Source: Candidatus Onthocola gallistercoris
GTDB lineage: Bacteria; Bacillota; Clostridia; Lachnospirales; Lachnospiraceae
Assembly (NCBI GenBank): GCA_018715345.1
Contig: DVLT01000049.1
Location: forward strand, 1-36,125
Reading direction: 5' to 3'
DNA length: 36,125 nt
Shown here: in pieces, positions 16,630 through 25,229 of the stretch
How the letters are laid out: each line of letters starts with the position of its first letter
How positions within the stretch are numbered: the first letter of the stretch is position 1
Notes under the pieces: model-generated
The model's input: only the letters and a program-made list of their open reading frames with translations
Told to the model about the DNA's origin: nothing
The model's database searches: none
Program-made: the position numbers and the translations under genes

Positions 16630-18069
16630 ATGCTTCGGTTTATAAGACGACACTGGATCCTCTGTCTGATCTTGACTTTGGTCCTTTATGTGGCGGTCGG
16701 CGCGGTTGCGCCGTTTATAGTGTATAAAACTGCGGAGAATGCGTCGCAGATTTCCTTGGAGGATCCAGCTGTTTTTGGAGAAGATCAGACGGCGGACCGG
16801 GTCATGCTGTTGGAGACCAACCAAAGCGCCTGGACAGAGCGGATACGGCTTTTGGATCAGGCACAAGATCGGATCATTTTATCCACATTTGATATGAGGC
16901 CGGATGAAAGCACCCAGGATATTTTATCGATCATACAAAAAAAGGCGGATCAGGGAGTTTCAGTCAGGATATTGGTGGATGGATTCAGCGGTTTGGTACG
17001 GATGGAGAACAGCAAACTTTTCCATGCGGTGGCAGCCCATCCAAATGTGGAGATCCGCCTGTATAATCCCATCAGCTTGCTCACTCCCTGGACGACACAG
17101 GGGAGGATGCATGATAAATATGTGATCGTGGATGATCTGGCGTATATTCTCGGCGGCAGGAATACCTTTGATTATTTTATCGGCGAATATGATACGACAA
17201 ACAACAGTTATGACAGGGAAGTGCTGGTATATAATACAAAATGTGGCACAGAAGAGTCCTCAGTAAGTTCATTGCATGAGGTGGAAGCCTATTTCGAAAG
17301 GGTGTGGAATCTGGACGTCTGTCGTCCCTTCCACGATGACGAAGCCCTGCTTGGGGAAACGCAGATCCAGGAATGGTGCCGGAGTCTGTCGGAACGGGAA
17401 AAGAATCTGGAGGAGCGATATGGGGAACTGTTTCAACCTCCGGATTATGTGAACATGACCCACGAAACGGAAGGCATCTGTCTGTTGAGCAATCCGACAG
17501 ATATTTATGGAAAAGAACCGGTGGTCTTTCAACAGTTGACGGATCTGATGATACAGGCTCAAGAAAGGGTCATTATCCATACGCCTTACTCTGTACTCAA
17601 CAAGGATATGCGTGAAAAACTGACGGAAGTTGCGGATCAGGTGCCGGATACCCGTCTTGTGATCAATTCTGTGGAGAACGGAGATAATTTTTTTGCTTCC
17701 AGCGATTATCAGTACAACAAGCAAAAAGTGATCGATACAGGATTACAGCTGTATGAATATGACGGAGGGACCTCCTATCATGCCAAATCCATCGTCATTG
17801 ACGATGATATTTCCATCATTGGTTCTTACAATCTGGATCTGCGGAGTACCTATGTGGATACAGAATTAATGCTGGTCATTAAAAGTGAAGGGTTGACCCA
17901 GGAACTTCTTGCATATATGGACCAGATCCAGCAGGACTGCAGAAAGGTGATCGACAGGACGGAATATGAGGTGCCGGAGCATGTGACGGTGGCGGAAGTA
18001 CCTGCCTATAAAAGGATACTGTGGAAGGTGGTCGGTTTCCTCATGCAGCCGCTGCGTGTATTGGTATGA
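16630..18069 (+). CDS. Phospholipase D family protein (cardiolipin-synthase-like)
   Basis: The 479-residue protein has one N-terminal membrane helix (about residues 10-30) and two HKD motifs: HDKYVIVD (His161, Lys163, Asp168) and HAKSIVID (His384, Lys386, Asp391). This is the two-motif arrangement of PLD-superfamily phosphatidyltransferases and phospholipases. It has one anchor rather than the two helices of classic cardiolipin synthase, and is more like YjhR/YwiE-like or secreted PLD relatives. The frame opens at ATG 16624, but AGGAG at 16617-16621 is only two bases from it and eight from the ATG at 16630, so 16630 is preferred. It is followed after 34 bases by the GH3 gene, probably in one transcript. 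Activity is likely on phospholipid head groups at the outer membrane face. Confidence 0.85.
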   Translation: MLRFIRRHWILCLILTLVLYVAVGAVAPFIVYKTAENASQISLEDPAVFGEDQTADRVMLLETNQSAWTERIRLLDQAQDRIILSTFDMRPDESTQDILSIIQKKADQGVSVRILVDGFSGLVRMENSKLFHAVAAHPNVEIRLYNPISLLTPWTTQGRMHDKYVIVDDLAYILGGRNTFDYFIGEYDTTNNSYDREVLVYNTKCGTEESSVSSLHEVEAYFERVWNLDVCRPFHDDEALLGETQIQEWCRSLSEREKNLEERYGELFQPPDYVNMTHETEGICLLSNPTDIYGKEPVVFQQLTDLMIQAQERVIIHTPYSVLNKDMREKLTEVADQVPDTRLVINSVENGDNFFASSDYQYNKQKVIDTGLQLYEYDGGTSYHAKSIVIDDDISIIGSYNLDLRSTYVDTELMLVIKSEGLTQELLAYMDQIQQDCRKVIDRTEYEVPEHVTVAEVPAYKRILWKVVGFLMQPLRVLV

Positions 18070-18103
18070 AAATAGAATGCGGTAAAAGGGAAAGGGGATT
18101 AGG

Positions 18104-19378
18104 ATGAAACGTGGAAAGATCATCATGCTCATATGCATGAGCATGATATTTATCGGGCTGGCCGGACTTGCGGCCTGGGCAGTTTTAAACCATCATACGA
18201 TGGTCAGTGAATTGAAGAACCGGATGACGGTGGCAGCAGAAGAAAGCGAAGAAGAACAGGTTGTAAACGCCACACAGGCGGATAGCCAGCAGGAAACAGA
18301 GACAGACCGTTTGGCAGAGACAGAAGCAGTGGATAGAGGTATCCAGGCTCAGATTGAAAACATGTCCCTTGAGGAAAAAGTGGCGCAGCTGTTTATGGTC
18401 CGGCCGGAAGATCTGACAGGCGTGTCAGTGGCTGTGCAGGCGGGGGATACCACGCGGGAAGCGCTGGAGCAGTATCCAGTGAGCGGCATGGTCTATTTTT
18501 CCCAGAATATCGAAAGTGAGGATCAGCTTCGGACAATGATCGAAAATACCAAATCCTACAGCAAGTATCCCTTATGGATCGGCGTGGATGAGGAAGGGGG
18601 CAACCTGGTGGCCCGTGTGGCCGGCAGCGGTATTATGGATGTGCCCACCTATCCGGATATGATCGAGATCGGAAACAGCGGCGACTTGCAGGCAGCTTAT
18701 GAAGTGGGGAGTGGAATCGGTTCTTATCTGAGTGATCTGGGCTTTAATCTGGATTTTGCTCCTGTGGCAGATGTACTGACGAATCCGGACAATCCGGCGA
18801 TCGGTGTCCGGTCTTTTGGCCCGGACGCCCAGTTGGATGCCCAGATGGTGGCGCAGGTTGTACAGGGCCTTCAGGAAACTGGTGTCAGCGCCTGTGTCAA
18901 ACATTTTCCAGGACATGGCGATACGGATTCGGATAGTCATGAAGGCCAGACTGTTTCCAACCGTACTTTGGAAGAGTTGCGGGCAGAAGAATTTCTTCCC
19001 TTCCAAGCGGGCATTGATGCAGGGGTGGATTTTGTCATGGTCGGACACATTTCCCTGCCGGAAGTGACAGGGGATATGACGCCCTCCTCGTTGTCTGAAC
19101 AAGTGGTGACCGGTTTGCTTCGGGAGGAATTGGGATATGATGGTATTGTCGTCACGGATTCGATGCAGATGCAGGCCATCACCCAGTTTTACAGTCCATC
19201 GGAAGCTGCTGTTCAGGCCATTCAGGCCGGGGTGGATCTGATCTTGCTGCCCCAGGATTTTCAGAGCGCCTATGAAGGCGTACTTGCTGCAGTAAACGAT
19301 GGTACACTGAGTGAGGAGCGGATCGATGCTTCGCTCGAACGGATATGGAAGGTGAAAGGTGATCTTTGGTCGGAATAA
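18104..19378 (+). CDS. Glycoside hydrolase family 3 beta-N-acetylhexosaminidase, membrane-anchored
   Basis: The 424-residue protein has an N-terminal helix (about 8-28), a Glu/Gln/Thr-rich linker to about residue 75, and a GH3 N-terminal barrel. The NagZ hallmark KHFPGHGDTDSDSH lies at residues 266-279, where Asp277/His279 form the acid/base dyad of NagZ enzymes. The nucleophile is Asp352 in VVTDSMQMQ. There is no C-terminal GH3 domain, as in single-domain NagZ. Bacillus-type NagZ is secreted and removes GlcNAc from muropeptides, and the anchor here fits such a cell-wall recycling role on the outside. It shares a transcript with the PLD gene and ends at a strong terminator. Confidence 0.9.
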   Translation: MKRGKIIMLICMSMIFIGLAGLAAWAVLNHHTMVSELKNRMTVAAEESEEEQVVNATQADSQQETETDRLAETEAVDRGIQAQIENMSLEEKVAQLFMVRPEDLTGVSVAVQAGDTTREALEQYPVSGMVYFSQNIESEDQLRTMIENTKSYSKYPLWIGVDEEGGNLVARVAGSGIMDVPTYPDMIEIGNSGDLQAAYEVGSGIGSYLSDLGFNLDFAPVADVLTNPDNPAIGVRSFGPDAQLDAQMVAQVVQGLQETGVSACVKHFPGHGDTDSDSHEGQTVSNRTLEELRAEEFLPFQAGIDAGVDFVMVGHISLPEVTGDMTPSSLSEQVVTGLLREELGYDGIVVTDSMQMQAITQFYSPSEAAVQAIQAGVDLILLPQDFQSAYEGVLAAVNDGTLSEERIDASLERIWKVKGDLWSE

Positions 19379-19437
19379 ATGGGCCATGGATCGTAGTATC
19401 AAAGGGAAATATGTCGTTATCTCCCGATATTTTCTTA

Positions 19438-19466
19438 AAAAGCCCTCTGTTGGACAGGGGGCTTTT
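19438..19466 (+). terminator. Rho-independent terminator after the GH3 gene
   Basis: AAAAGCCCTCTG pairs with CAGGGGGCTTTT (one G-U pair) with loop TTGGA; the stem ends in a T-run. Confidence 0.9.
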
Positions 19467-19469
19467 ATG

Positions 19470-19850
19470 CTATAATAAAAACAGGCAGAATGCTGCCGGA
19501 TTCTTTGCAAAGCTGTTCTTGCGCCGATACATTTCTCAACAGCAACTCCTGTCAACGCATATTCCCATACCTGTTTCTTCTATATATAATATTTATATTT
19601 ATCACATCTTTTCAGGACTGGAAAGTCCAAGATTTTATAAGCGTTTCTCTTTTCATGAAAGTTCAGTATTCCCTTTTTTTACTATTTCCTCTTTTATCAT
19701 TTATACCACATCTTACGATCGATCACACGAATATTCCCTAAGATCATCATTTTCATCAGGCTGTCCCGGAATAAATGGATATTGTGGACGGCTGGCAGCA
19801 AAGAACAAGCTTTGACAAAACGCCGGCAGATCTGCCTCTATGTTACAGCG
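19470..19850. other. Intergenic region of about 380 bases before the adhesin gene
   Basis: This stretch is AT-rich and lower in GC than its surroundings, with runs such as TATATATAATATTTATATTTATC. An open frame at 19366-19815 crosses it but has no ribosome binding site, overlaps the GH3 terminator and has no recognisable composition, so I do not annotate it. The region presumably holds the adhesin promoter; no convincing -35/-10 pair could be fixed. GGGAGG at 19850-19855 is the adhesin ribosome binding site. Confidence 0.5.
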
Positions 19851-19863
19851 GGAGGTGGAGCAG

Positions 19864-22800
19864 ATGAAACATAATATAGGTAAGTTATTTTTAATATGCC
19901 TGATCCTGTCTTGCCTGTCTTTATACATCATTCCCCCGGCTTCGGGAACGGTTTGGGCAGATGAGATAAAGGATCCGGAGACTGTACAGGATATACCGAC
20001 AGAGAACATGGAAGTTCCGGACAGTCCCCATGACCAGACTGAGAGCGCGGCAGAGTTCCCTGAAGATGGTATAGGGACGGATGGAGAACGTGGAGGGGCT
20101 TTGGATCCGGAAGCGGAAGAGTCAGCGGATGGGGAAGGATCCGCATCATCCGAGTTGCCGATGGAATCGGAAACGGAAAGTATGCCTGGAGAGGAATCAG
20201 AGGAGGAAGTCGCAGCTTTGGCAAATGATGAACGGCCGGATCCTGTGATTGTCAGCCAGTCCCTATCCAGAACCCGGAGTGTGGGTGATACAGGCAGGAC
20301 TTATGCCATGTATATGGCGGTGGTCCAGCCCATTGCCATTCCGGCCTTCGGGGAAGGCGTCAGTCAGGTATGGGAACACATCATCCAGACGGGAAGGGAC
20401 ACACGGACAGCCTATTGCATGGAATATGGTGTACCCCTGGGGGCTGGGACCCAGATGACCTGGACGGATATGTCGCCCCAGGCTCAAAAGGAGATCGGAT
20501 ATGCACTGCATTTTGGCTGGAAGTACCAGGCATATGATGAAGCTGTTTATCAGGATGAGACAAACCGGACGGAATATGCCATGACGCAGGCGGTGATCTG
20601 GTCCATTGTAAGCGGCATTTTTGATACAGAAGCAGGCGATGCGGCCTGCAGGCAAGTGGCAGATGCATCCCATCAGCCAGATCATGCATGGGCTTATTAC
20701 ATAGATCTTAAAAATGCGATCTTGTCTGCTGAGCGGATCCCGTCATTTGCCGGGAGAAATAGCGATGGAAGCGATGCGGAAGAGATCGTACTCACGTGGG
20801 ACAGCGCCCAGCAATGTTACACTGCAACGGTATATGATGAGAATGACCGATTGGGATACTTTGATTTTGCCATGGATGGCGTTTCGTTTGAACGGGAAGG
20901 GAATCGTTTGACCTTATCCACACAAAGGCGTTTGGAAAAAGCTTCCCTGTCTCTTCCGGCTGTTTACGAAACGGGGGGCGGAGCCCAAGCTGCTGTGATA
21001 TGGGATGCTGCAGGCGGACAGCAGGATCTGGTCACAGAGTATGAAGCCGCAGTTAGTTGCGTACAAGCTTATGTGAAACTGCGGACAGAGGAACCGGAAC
21101 TGACGATTCCGGTAAAAGTCAATATTTTTAAGAAGGATAAAGTCACGGGCAACGGATTGACCGGCGCAGTGTTTGATGTTTACCAAAACGGGATAAAATC
21201 CGGAACGATGGAGGATATGGGCAATGGAAACTACACATATGAAACTTCTGTTTTGGGCAGGCGCGGGGATCTGGTGAAAACATCTTTACGTATTGTGGAA
21301 GTCCAGGCGCCGGAAGGCTATCTATCCAGCGGTTGGGAAAAGATTTTTGAAGGAGAGGATATGGCGGAAGAAGGATCAACGATCCTCTATGAAGCGGAAG
21401 TGGAGAATGAAGCGATCCAAGGCAGGATCAGCCTGCTCAAGTCCGATGTCCGGACAGGCGAGAGGGCCCAGGGAGAGGGAAGTCTGGCCGGAGCCGTTTA
21501 CGATGTGTTTGCCGCAGAGGACATTTATACTCCGGATGGGACCAGGAGACAGTATGCAGCCTATAAAGATGGGGATGATAGGACAGCGGATTCATATGTG
21601 ACAAGCCTTGTGACAGATGAAGCCGGAAGGGCGGAAAGCGACTTGCTGACCTTAGGCAAATATATGGTCATTGAGAGAGAGGCTTCCAGCGGATATAAGC
21701 TGGATGAGACACAGTATCAGGTGGATCTGAGGGATGATGGTCAGAATATCCCGGTACAAAGTGTATCTGTGCATTCCAAAGAGGAAGTGATCGCCCAGCC
21801 GGTGGCATTGATCAAAACAGGTGACGGCGGATCGACCGGAGAAGAAAGACTTGCCGGTGCAGGCTTTGAATTTTATCTCAGATCCACTTTGGACATTTCT
21901 GAAGATGGGACTTGGGATTTTGACAGCGCAGAACCAGTCGTGGTGACGGAAGAAGGCGGAACAGAACTGTTTACGGATGATGATGGTCAGGGAATAACGA
22001 TCCCCCTTCCCTTTGGCGTCTATATTGTCCGGGAATCCACGGTCCCCCATAATTATAAAGCCTGTCAGCCTTTTGAAGTGACCATTGATACGGACAGCAC
22101 GGTCCCCCAGGAGTGGCGGCATGTTGCCAATGAATCTTTTAAGGCGCAGTTGAAGATCATCAAACAGGATTCTGAAACCGGGGAAACGATATGGAAAGCC
22201 GGGGCGAAGTTCCGGATACGGAATATGGACACCGGGGAATATGTCCGAAAGGCGGATGGTTTTCTGGATCTGTTCAGCCAAACGATGTTTGAGGCGGATG
22301 ATACAGGAACCTTGATCTTGCCGCTGCTTTTAAAGCCGGGGACATACCAGATCGAAGAATCGGAGGCGCCGGAGGGGTATGTGGCCGGCGGGCCGATCCG
22401 TATCGTAGTTGATGAAGAGGGATTTTATCAGATGGATGCAGGAACACCGACGCTGACAGTCGTTGTGGAGAATACTCCCCAGAAGGGCCGGATAGAAGTT
22501 TTAAAACAGGGGGAGACGGCGGCGGACTATGGGAAGCGGAATCTTTTATCGTCTTTCCGACAATTTAAGTATGTCCTCACAGAACTGAAGGATGTTTCCT
22601 TTGAAGTTTATGCAGACGAGGATATTTTCAGTCCAGATGGCCATGGCAGACTGATCTATGAAAAAGATATGCTGATCGGTGTGATGATATCAGATGAAGA
22701 AGGACGGGCCATGTTGGAAGATCTGCCGTTGGGCCGGTATCGGATAGTGGAGACAGAAACTGCAGAAGGATTTTTGGTCGGGGACGTCCCTCTGATCGCG

Positions 22801-23892
22801 GAACTGACCTGGGATAAGTCGGCGGCCAGGGCCGAGTGGTCCCATACATATGTGAATGACAGGGAGAAGATAAACGTTCGGGTGTGGAAAAAGGATTGCG
22901 AAAGCCAGGTAGGATTAGAAGGCGCTCAGATCGGGCTATATGCCGGTCAGGATATTTTGGATCCGGATGGAAATGTTTTGGTCAATAAAGATATGCTCCT
23001 GGAAACAGTGACCACGGATCCTGCCGGCCAGGGTATGTTTAAGACAGATTTACCCACGATCCTTCCAGATGGCAGTAAACCTTCTTATTATGTAAGGGAA
23101 CTGGAGGCGCCGGAGGGATACGTTTTATCTGCGGATACCTTGGAAGTGGATCTGTCCCAGACAGATGCGGAAGGTATATTGGATATCTTTTTGGAGAACG
23201 AACCGGTGACTATACAGGTGGAGAAACTGGATGCGGTAACGGAAGAAAGGGTATCCGGTGCTCAACTGGCCATTTACAGGGCGGATACAGAAGGCAGGAT
23301 CGTGAGCAAACAGCCCTGGAAGGTTTTTGAAACCGATGGGAACGGTCCAGATGTGATCCGTGGGATACCGGCAGGCGATTATGTGCTGAGGGAGGAAAAA
23401 GCTCCCATAGAAAAAGGATATGTGACAGCGGCAGATATCCATTTCCAGGTTAAAGCCAAAGCCGGCATCCAGAAAGTGGTCATGCGTGAAGAATATACAA
23501 AGATCGCGGTATCAAAAAAAGACGCTTCCGATGGCAGCATGCTGGCAGGAGCGATCTTGGAACTGTATAATGCCGGCGGGGAGTGCATCCGGACATGGGA
23601 AAGCCAGGAAACACCGGAAACGATAGCCTATCTGCCTCCAGGGCCATACAGGATCGTGGAAAAGACAGCACCTGAAGGTTATGCGTTGGCAGAGGATCTG
23701 GAATTTAACGTGGAAGAAATGGCAGCGCTGCAAGAAATCAACTTTTTTGATCAAAAAGAGAACAATGAAATGATACATCCAGGGAGCCATATTGCCACAG
23801 GAGATGCCTTCCCGATCATCATGCTTGCAGCCGTCTGCTTGCTGTCACTATCTATGCTTTTGCTATTATTAAAAAAGTATAAAAAAAGCTGA
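19864..23892 (+). CDS. Surface adhesin: thioester domain plus eight CnaB/SpaA-like domains
   Basis: The 1342-residue cell-wall protein has a signal peptide (1-33), an acidic low-complexity stretch (35-125) and a thioester (TQXA) domain at about 140-280. Cys185 in AYCMEYG and Gln242 in the motif TQAVIW would form the internal Cys-Gln thioester used for covalent host binding. Eight prealbumin-like repeats start near residues 413, 519, 646, 761, 875, 1003, 1115 and 1212. Each begins with a lysine-bearing strand (such as KVNIFKKD, ISLLKSD, IAVSKKD) and ends with a (V/R)E(x)xAPEGY-type glutamate strand, as in isopeptide-forming CnaB/SpaA domains. The tail is IATGD (1310-1314), a hydrophobic helix and KKYKKS, a non-LPxTG sorting signal. 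The frame opens at 19840, but GGAGG favours the ATG at 19864. No sortase gene is in the window. Confidence 0.9.
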   Translation: MKHNIGKLFLICLILSCLSLYIIPPASGTVWADEIKDPETVQDIPTENMEVPDSPHDQTESAAEFPEDGIGTDGERGGALDPEAEESADGEGSASSELPMESETESMPGEESEEEVAALANDERPDPVIVSQSLSRTRSVGDTGRTYAMYMAVVQPIAIPAFGEGVSQVWEHIIQTGRDTRTAYCMEYGVPLGAGTQMTWTDMSPQAQKEIGYALHFGWKYQAYDEAVYQDETNRTEYAMTQAVIWSIVSGIFDTEAGDAACRQVADASHQPDHAWAYYIDLKNAILSAERIPSFAGRNSDGSDAEEIVLTWDSAQQCYTATVYDENDRLGYFDFAMDGVSFEREGNRLTLSTQRRLEKASLSLPAVYETGGGAQAAVIWDAAGGQQDLVTEYEAAVSCVQAYVKLRTEEPELTIPVKVNIFKKDKVTGNGLTGAVFDVYQNGIKSGTMEDMGNGNYTYETSVLGRRGDLVKTSLRIVEVQAPEGYLSSGWEKIFEGEDMAEEGSTILYEAEVENEAIQGRISLLKSDVRTGERAQGEGSLAGAVYDVFAAEDIYTPDGTRRQYAAYKDGDDRTADSYVTSLVTDEAGRAESDLLTLGKYMVIEREASSGYKLDETQYQVDLRDDGQNIPVQSVSVHSKEEVIAQPVALIKTGDGGSTGEERLAGAGFEFYLRSTLDISEDGTWDFDSAEPVVVTEEGGTELFTDDDGQGITIPLPFGVYIVRESTVPHNYKACQPFEVTIDTDSTVPQEWRHVANESFKAQLKIIKQDSETGETIWKAGAKFRIRNMDTGEYVRKADGFLDLFSQTMFEADDTGTLILPLLLKPGTYQIEESEAPEGYVAGGPIRIVVDEEGFYQMDAGTPTLTVVVENTPQKGRIEVLKQGETAADYGKRNLLSSFRQFKYVLTELKDVSFEVYADEDIFSPDGHGRLIYEKDMLIGVMISDEEGRAMLEDLPLGRYRIVETETAEGFLVGDVPLIAELTWDKSAARAEWSHTYVNDREKINVRVWKKDCESQVGLEGAQIGLYAGQDILDPDGNVLVNKDMLLETVTTDPAGQGMFKTDLPTILPDGSKPSYYVRELEAPEGYVLSADTLEVDLSQTDAEGILDIFLENEPVTIQVEKLDAVTEERVSGAQLAIYRADTEGRIVSKQPWKVFETDGNGPDVIRGIPAGDYVLREEKAPIEKGYVTAADIHFQVKAKAGIQKVVMREEYTKIAVSKKDASDGSMLAGAILELYNAGGECIRTWESQETPETIAYLPPGPYRIVEKTAPEGYALAEDLEFNVEEMAALQEINFFDQKENNEMIHPGSHIATGDAFPIIMLAAVCLLSLSMLLLLLKKYKKS

Positions 23893-23927
23893 AAAATTGC
23901 ATATTTCTCTCAATCTCATCCGAAATA

Positions 23928-23936
23928 TGATATAAT
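23928..23936 (+). promoter_or_regulatory. Extended -10 promoter for the alarmone synthetase
   Basis: TGATATAAT is a consensus -10 with TGN extension; the -35 is weak. Transcription would start near 23943, just before the structured element, giving a leader of about 205 bases. Confidence 0.6.
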
Positions 23937-23952
23937 ATTCAGTAAGCACCGA

Positions 23953-24110
23953 GCCATGCGGCCTGAACGCTTCCAACAGACGCTGTGCTCGCACAAGCGT
24001 CTGTTGGAAGCGTTCAGGCCATAGGGCGAATGCCCGAAGCGAGTCGACCGGATGGGAGACGAGCGAAGCATGGCGAGGAGAGCCGCGGAAACGGACGCGG
24101 CAGAAAAAAA
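23953..24110 (+). repeat. Highly structured leader/repeat element with a 24 bp perfect hairpin
   Basis: Bases 23960-23983 are perfectly complementary to 23997-24020. The 13-base loop can pair further (TGTG/CACA around CTCG). GCCATGC (23953-23959) pairs with GCATGGC (24068-24074), closing a junction around the long hairpin and a small GGGC-GAAT-GCCC hairpin at 24024-24035. A further GCCGCG/CGCGGC stem follows (about 24082-24101). The loop core GCTCGCACAAGCG is the reverse complement of the CGCTTGYRCGAGC core of the repeats at 2246 and 25076. The GAGACGAGCGAAGCATGGCGAG block (24056-24077) resembles 2299-2319. It is a divergent member or relative of that repeat family, placed in the 5' untranslated region of the alarmone synthetase. 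Confidence 0.65.
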
Positions 24111-24146
24111 TAGCAGGGAAGAGTTTACAAAGGAGAGGCATATCCG

Positions 24147-24836
24147 GTGAATGTGGAAAAAGATTTTAGATTTAACGACCTTTTAAACAGTGAACATCCG
24201 GAAATCATTCTTGAGAAGGTGGCTCCTTTCACGGAGTTGATGATGGAATACCGTTGTGCGTTGATGGAGGTGGAGACAAAGCTTAAAGTACTGAATGAAG
24301 AATTTGCCGCCAAAAACAAACGTAATCCGGTGGAAACCATTAAAACAAGGATCAAAACCCCTTTAAGTATCACTGAGAAACTGAAGCGTAAGGGTGTGGA
24401 TGTGACCGTAGAGAATATGGAAAAATACCTGACAGATATTGCGGGTATCCGGGTTATCTGTTCCTTTCAGGATGACATCTATCGTGTGGCAAAACTTTTA
24501 TCCAAACAGGACGATATCACTTTGATCACTGAAAAGGACTATATTAAGAATCCCAAGCCCAATGGCTATCGCAGCCTGCATTTGATTTTGGATATTCCGA
24601 TTTTTTTGTCCAATGAGAAAAAGCATATGAAGGTGGAAGTGCAGTTCCGGACCATTGCCATGGATTTTTGGGCCAGTCTGGATCACAAGCTGAAATATAA
24701 GAAGAACGTGAAAAATCCGGATGTGGTGGCTCAAGAGCTTCTCAGATGTGCAGATATCATCACAGAAATGGATCATAGGATGCAGGAGATCCGCCATATG
24801 ATCGAAGAAGAAAAAGAAGGTATTGTGGAATCCTGA
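24147..24836 (+). CDS. Small alarmone synthetase, RelP/RelQ type (GTP pyrophosphokinase)
   Basis: The 229-residue protein has only the RelA/SpoT synthetase domain, without the HD hydrolase and C-terminal regulatory domains of Rel. It makes (p)ppGpp by moving pyrophosphate from ATP to GDP or GTP. Motifs are TIKTRIKTPLSITEKLKRKG, DIAGIRVICSFQDDIY, YIKNPKPNGYRSLHLI and VEVQFRTIAMDFWASLDHKL. The YIKNPKPNGYRSLH and FWASLDH forms look closer to RelP (YwaC) than RelQ (YjbM), but I do not assign a symbol. The start is GTG at 24147, with AAAGGAG and GAGAGG upstream. The gene has an extended -10 promoter and a very structured leader. Such enzymes answer cell-wall or alkaline stress. The next gene starts after its own riboswitch leader. 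Confidence 0.88.
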   Translation: MNVEKDFRFNDLLNSEHPEIILEKVAPFTELMMEYRCALMEVETKLKVLNEEFAAKNKRNPVETIKTRIKTPLSITEKLKRKGVDVTVENMEKYLTDIAGIRVICSFQDDIYRVAKLLSKQDDITLITEKDYIKNPKPNGYRSLHLILDIPIFLSNEKKHMKVEVQFRTIAMDFWASLDHKLKYKKNVKNPDVVAQELLRCADIITEMDHRMQEIRHMIEEEKEGIVES

Positions 24837-24872
24837 TAAGTATGTTAAAGTAAACATATCATTCAATACGTG

Positions 24873-25000
24873 TACGATTACTCTGGAGAGTCTCCGGGAA
24901 ACAGGAGCGCCGAAGGTGTAAGGTATGTGGGCGGCTGCGGGAAGATGCCGGCAGCCGCCATAACAGCATATCGATCTCTCAGGCAAAAGGACAGGGAATA
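24873..25000 (+). promoter_or_regulatory. Glycine riboswitch (single aptamer)
   Basis: The conserved blocks appear in order: CTCTGGAGAG (24881-24890), GAGCGCCGAAGGTGTAA (about 24905-24921), a long variable GC-rich hairpin (GGCGGCTGC...GCAGCCGCC), and ATCTCTCAGGCAAAAGGAC with CAGGG (24973-24996). These are glycine-aptamer signatures. Only one aptamer is visible, not the usual tandem pair. It precedes a terminator at 25020 and an AGCS-family symporter gene, so glycine binding probably lets transcription continue into the transporter. Confidence 0.93.
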
Positions 25001-25019
25001 TGTTCTACTTTCTCAGAGG

Positions 25020-25047
25020 GCTGGTATTTTATACCAGCTTTATTTTT
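25020..25047 (+). terminator. Riboswitch-controlled terminator
   Basis: GCTGGTA pairs with TACCAGC (loop TTTTA) and is followed by TTTATTTTT. It directly follows the glycine aptamer and lies about 180 bases before the symporter start, as the expression platform of a transcriptional riboswitch. Confidence 0.88.
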
Positions 25048-25184
25048 GCGCGATACACCTGGCAAGCGACTGCCGCGCTTGCGCGAGCAGATATTTGCCG
25101 GGTAACGGACAGTGAGCAGCGTACGCTGTGGGCTGACTGTAGTATTGCGGCAGATAGGGAAGGCATCTTCCTTATCCGATCCGC
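25046..25184 (+). repeat. Interspersed ~140 bp structured repeat, copy 2, inside the riboswitch leader
   Basis: It aligns with 2216-2358 from TTGCGCGATA to TATCCGATC, including the CGCTTGCGCGAGC core at 25076-25088 and a 3' hairpin (GATAGGGAAG / CTTCCTTATC). It begins in the T-tract of the riboswitch terminator and separates it from the symporter ribosome binding site. Confidence 0.7.
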
Positions 25185-25229
25185 AAATGAAGAATGAAAA
25201 TGTTTGCAAAGCATAGGAGGAAGCACAGT

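Noticed and set aside
18572-19555. Minus-strand open frame of 327 codons
   Set aside because: Antisense shadow of the GH3 gene, crossing its terminator, with no recognisable domain.
19366-19815. Open frame of 149 codons between the GH3 and adhesin genes
   Set aside because: No ribosome binding site, overlaps the GH3 stop and its terminator, and has AT-rich non-coding composition.
24870-25115. Open frame of 81 codons
   Set aside because: It lies inside the glycine riboswitch, terminator and repeat, so it is not a gene.
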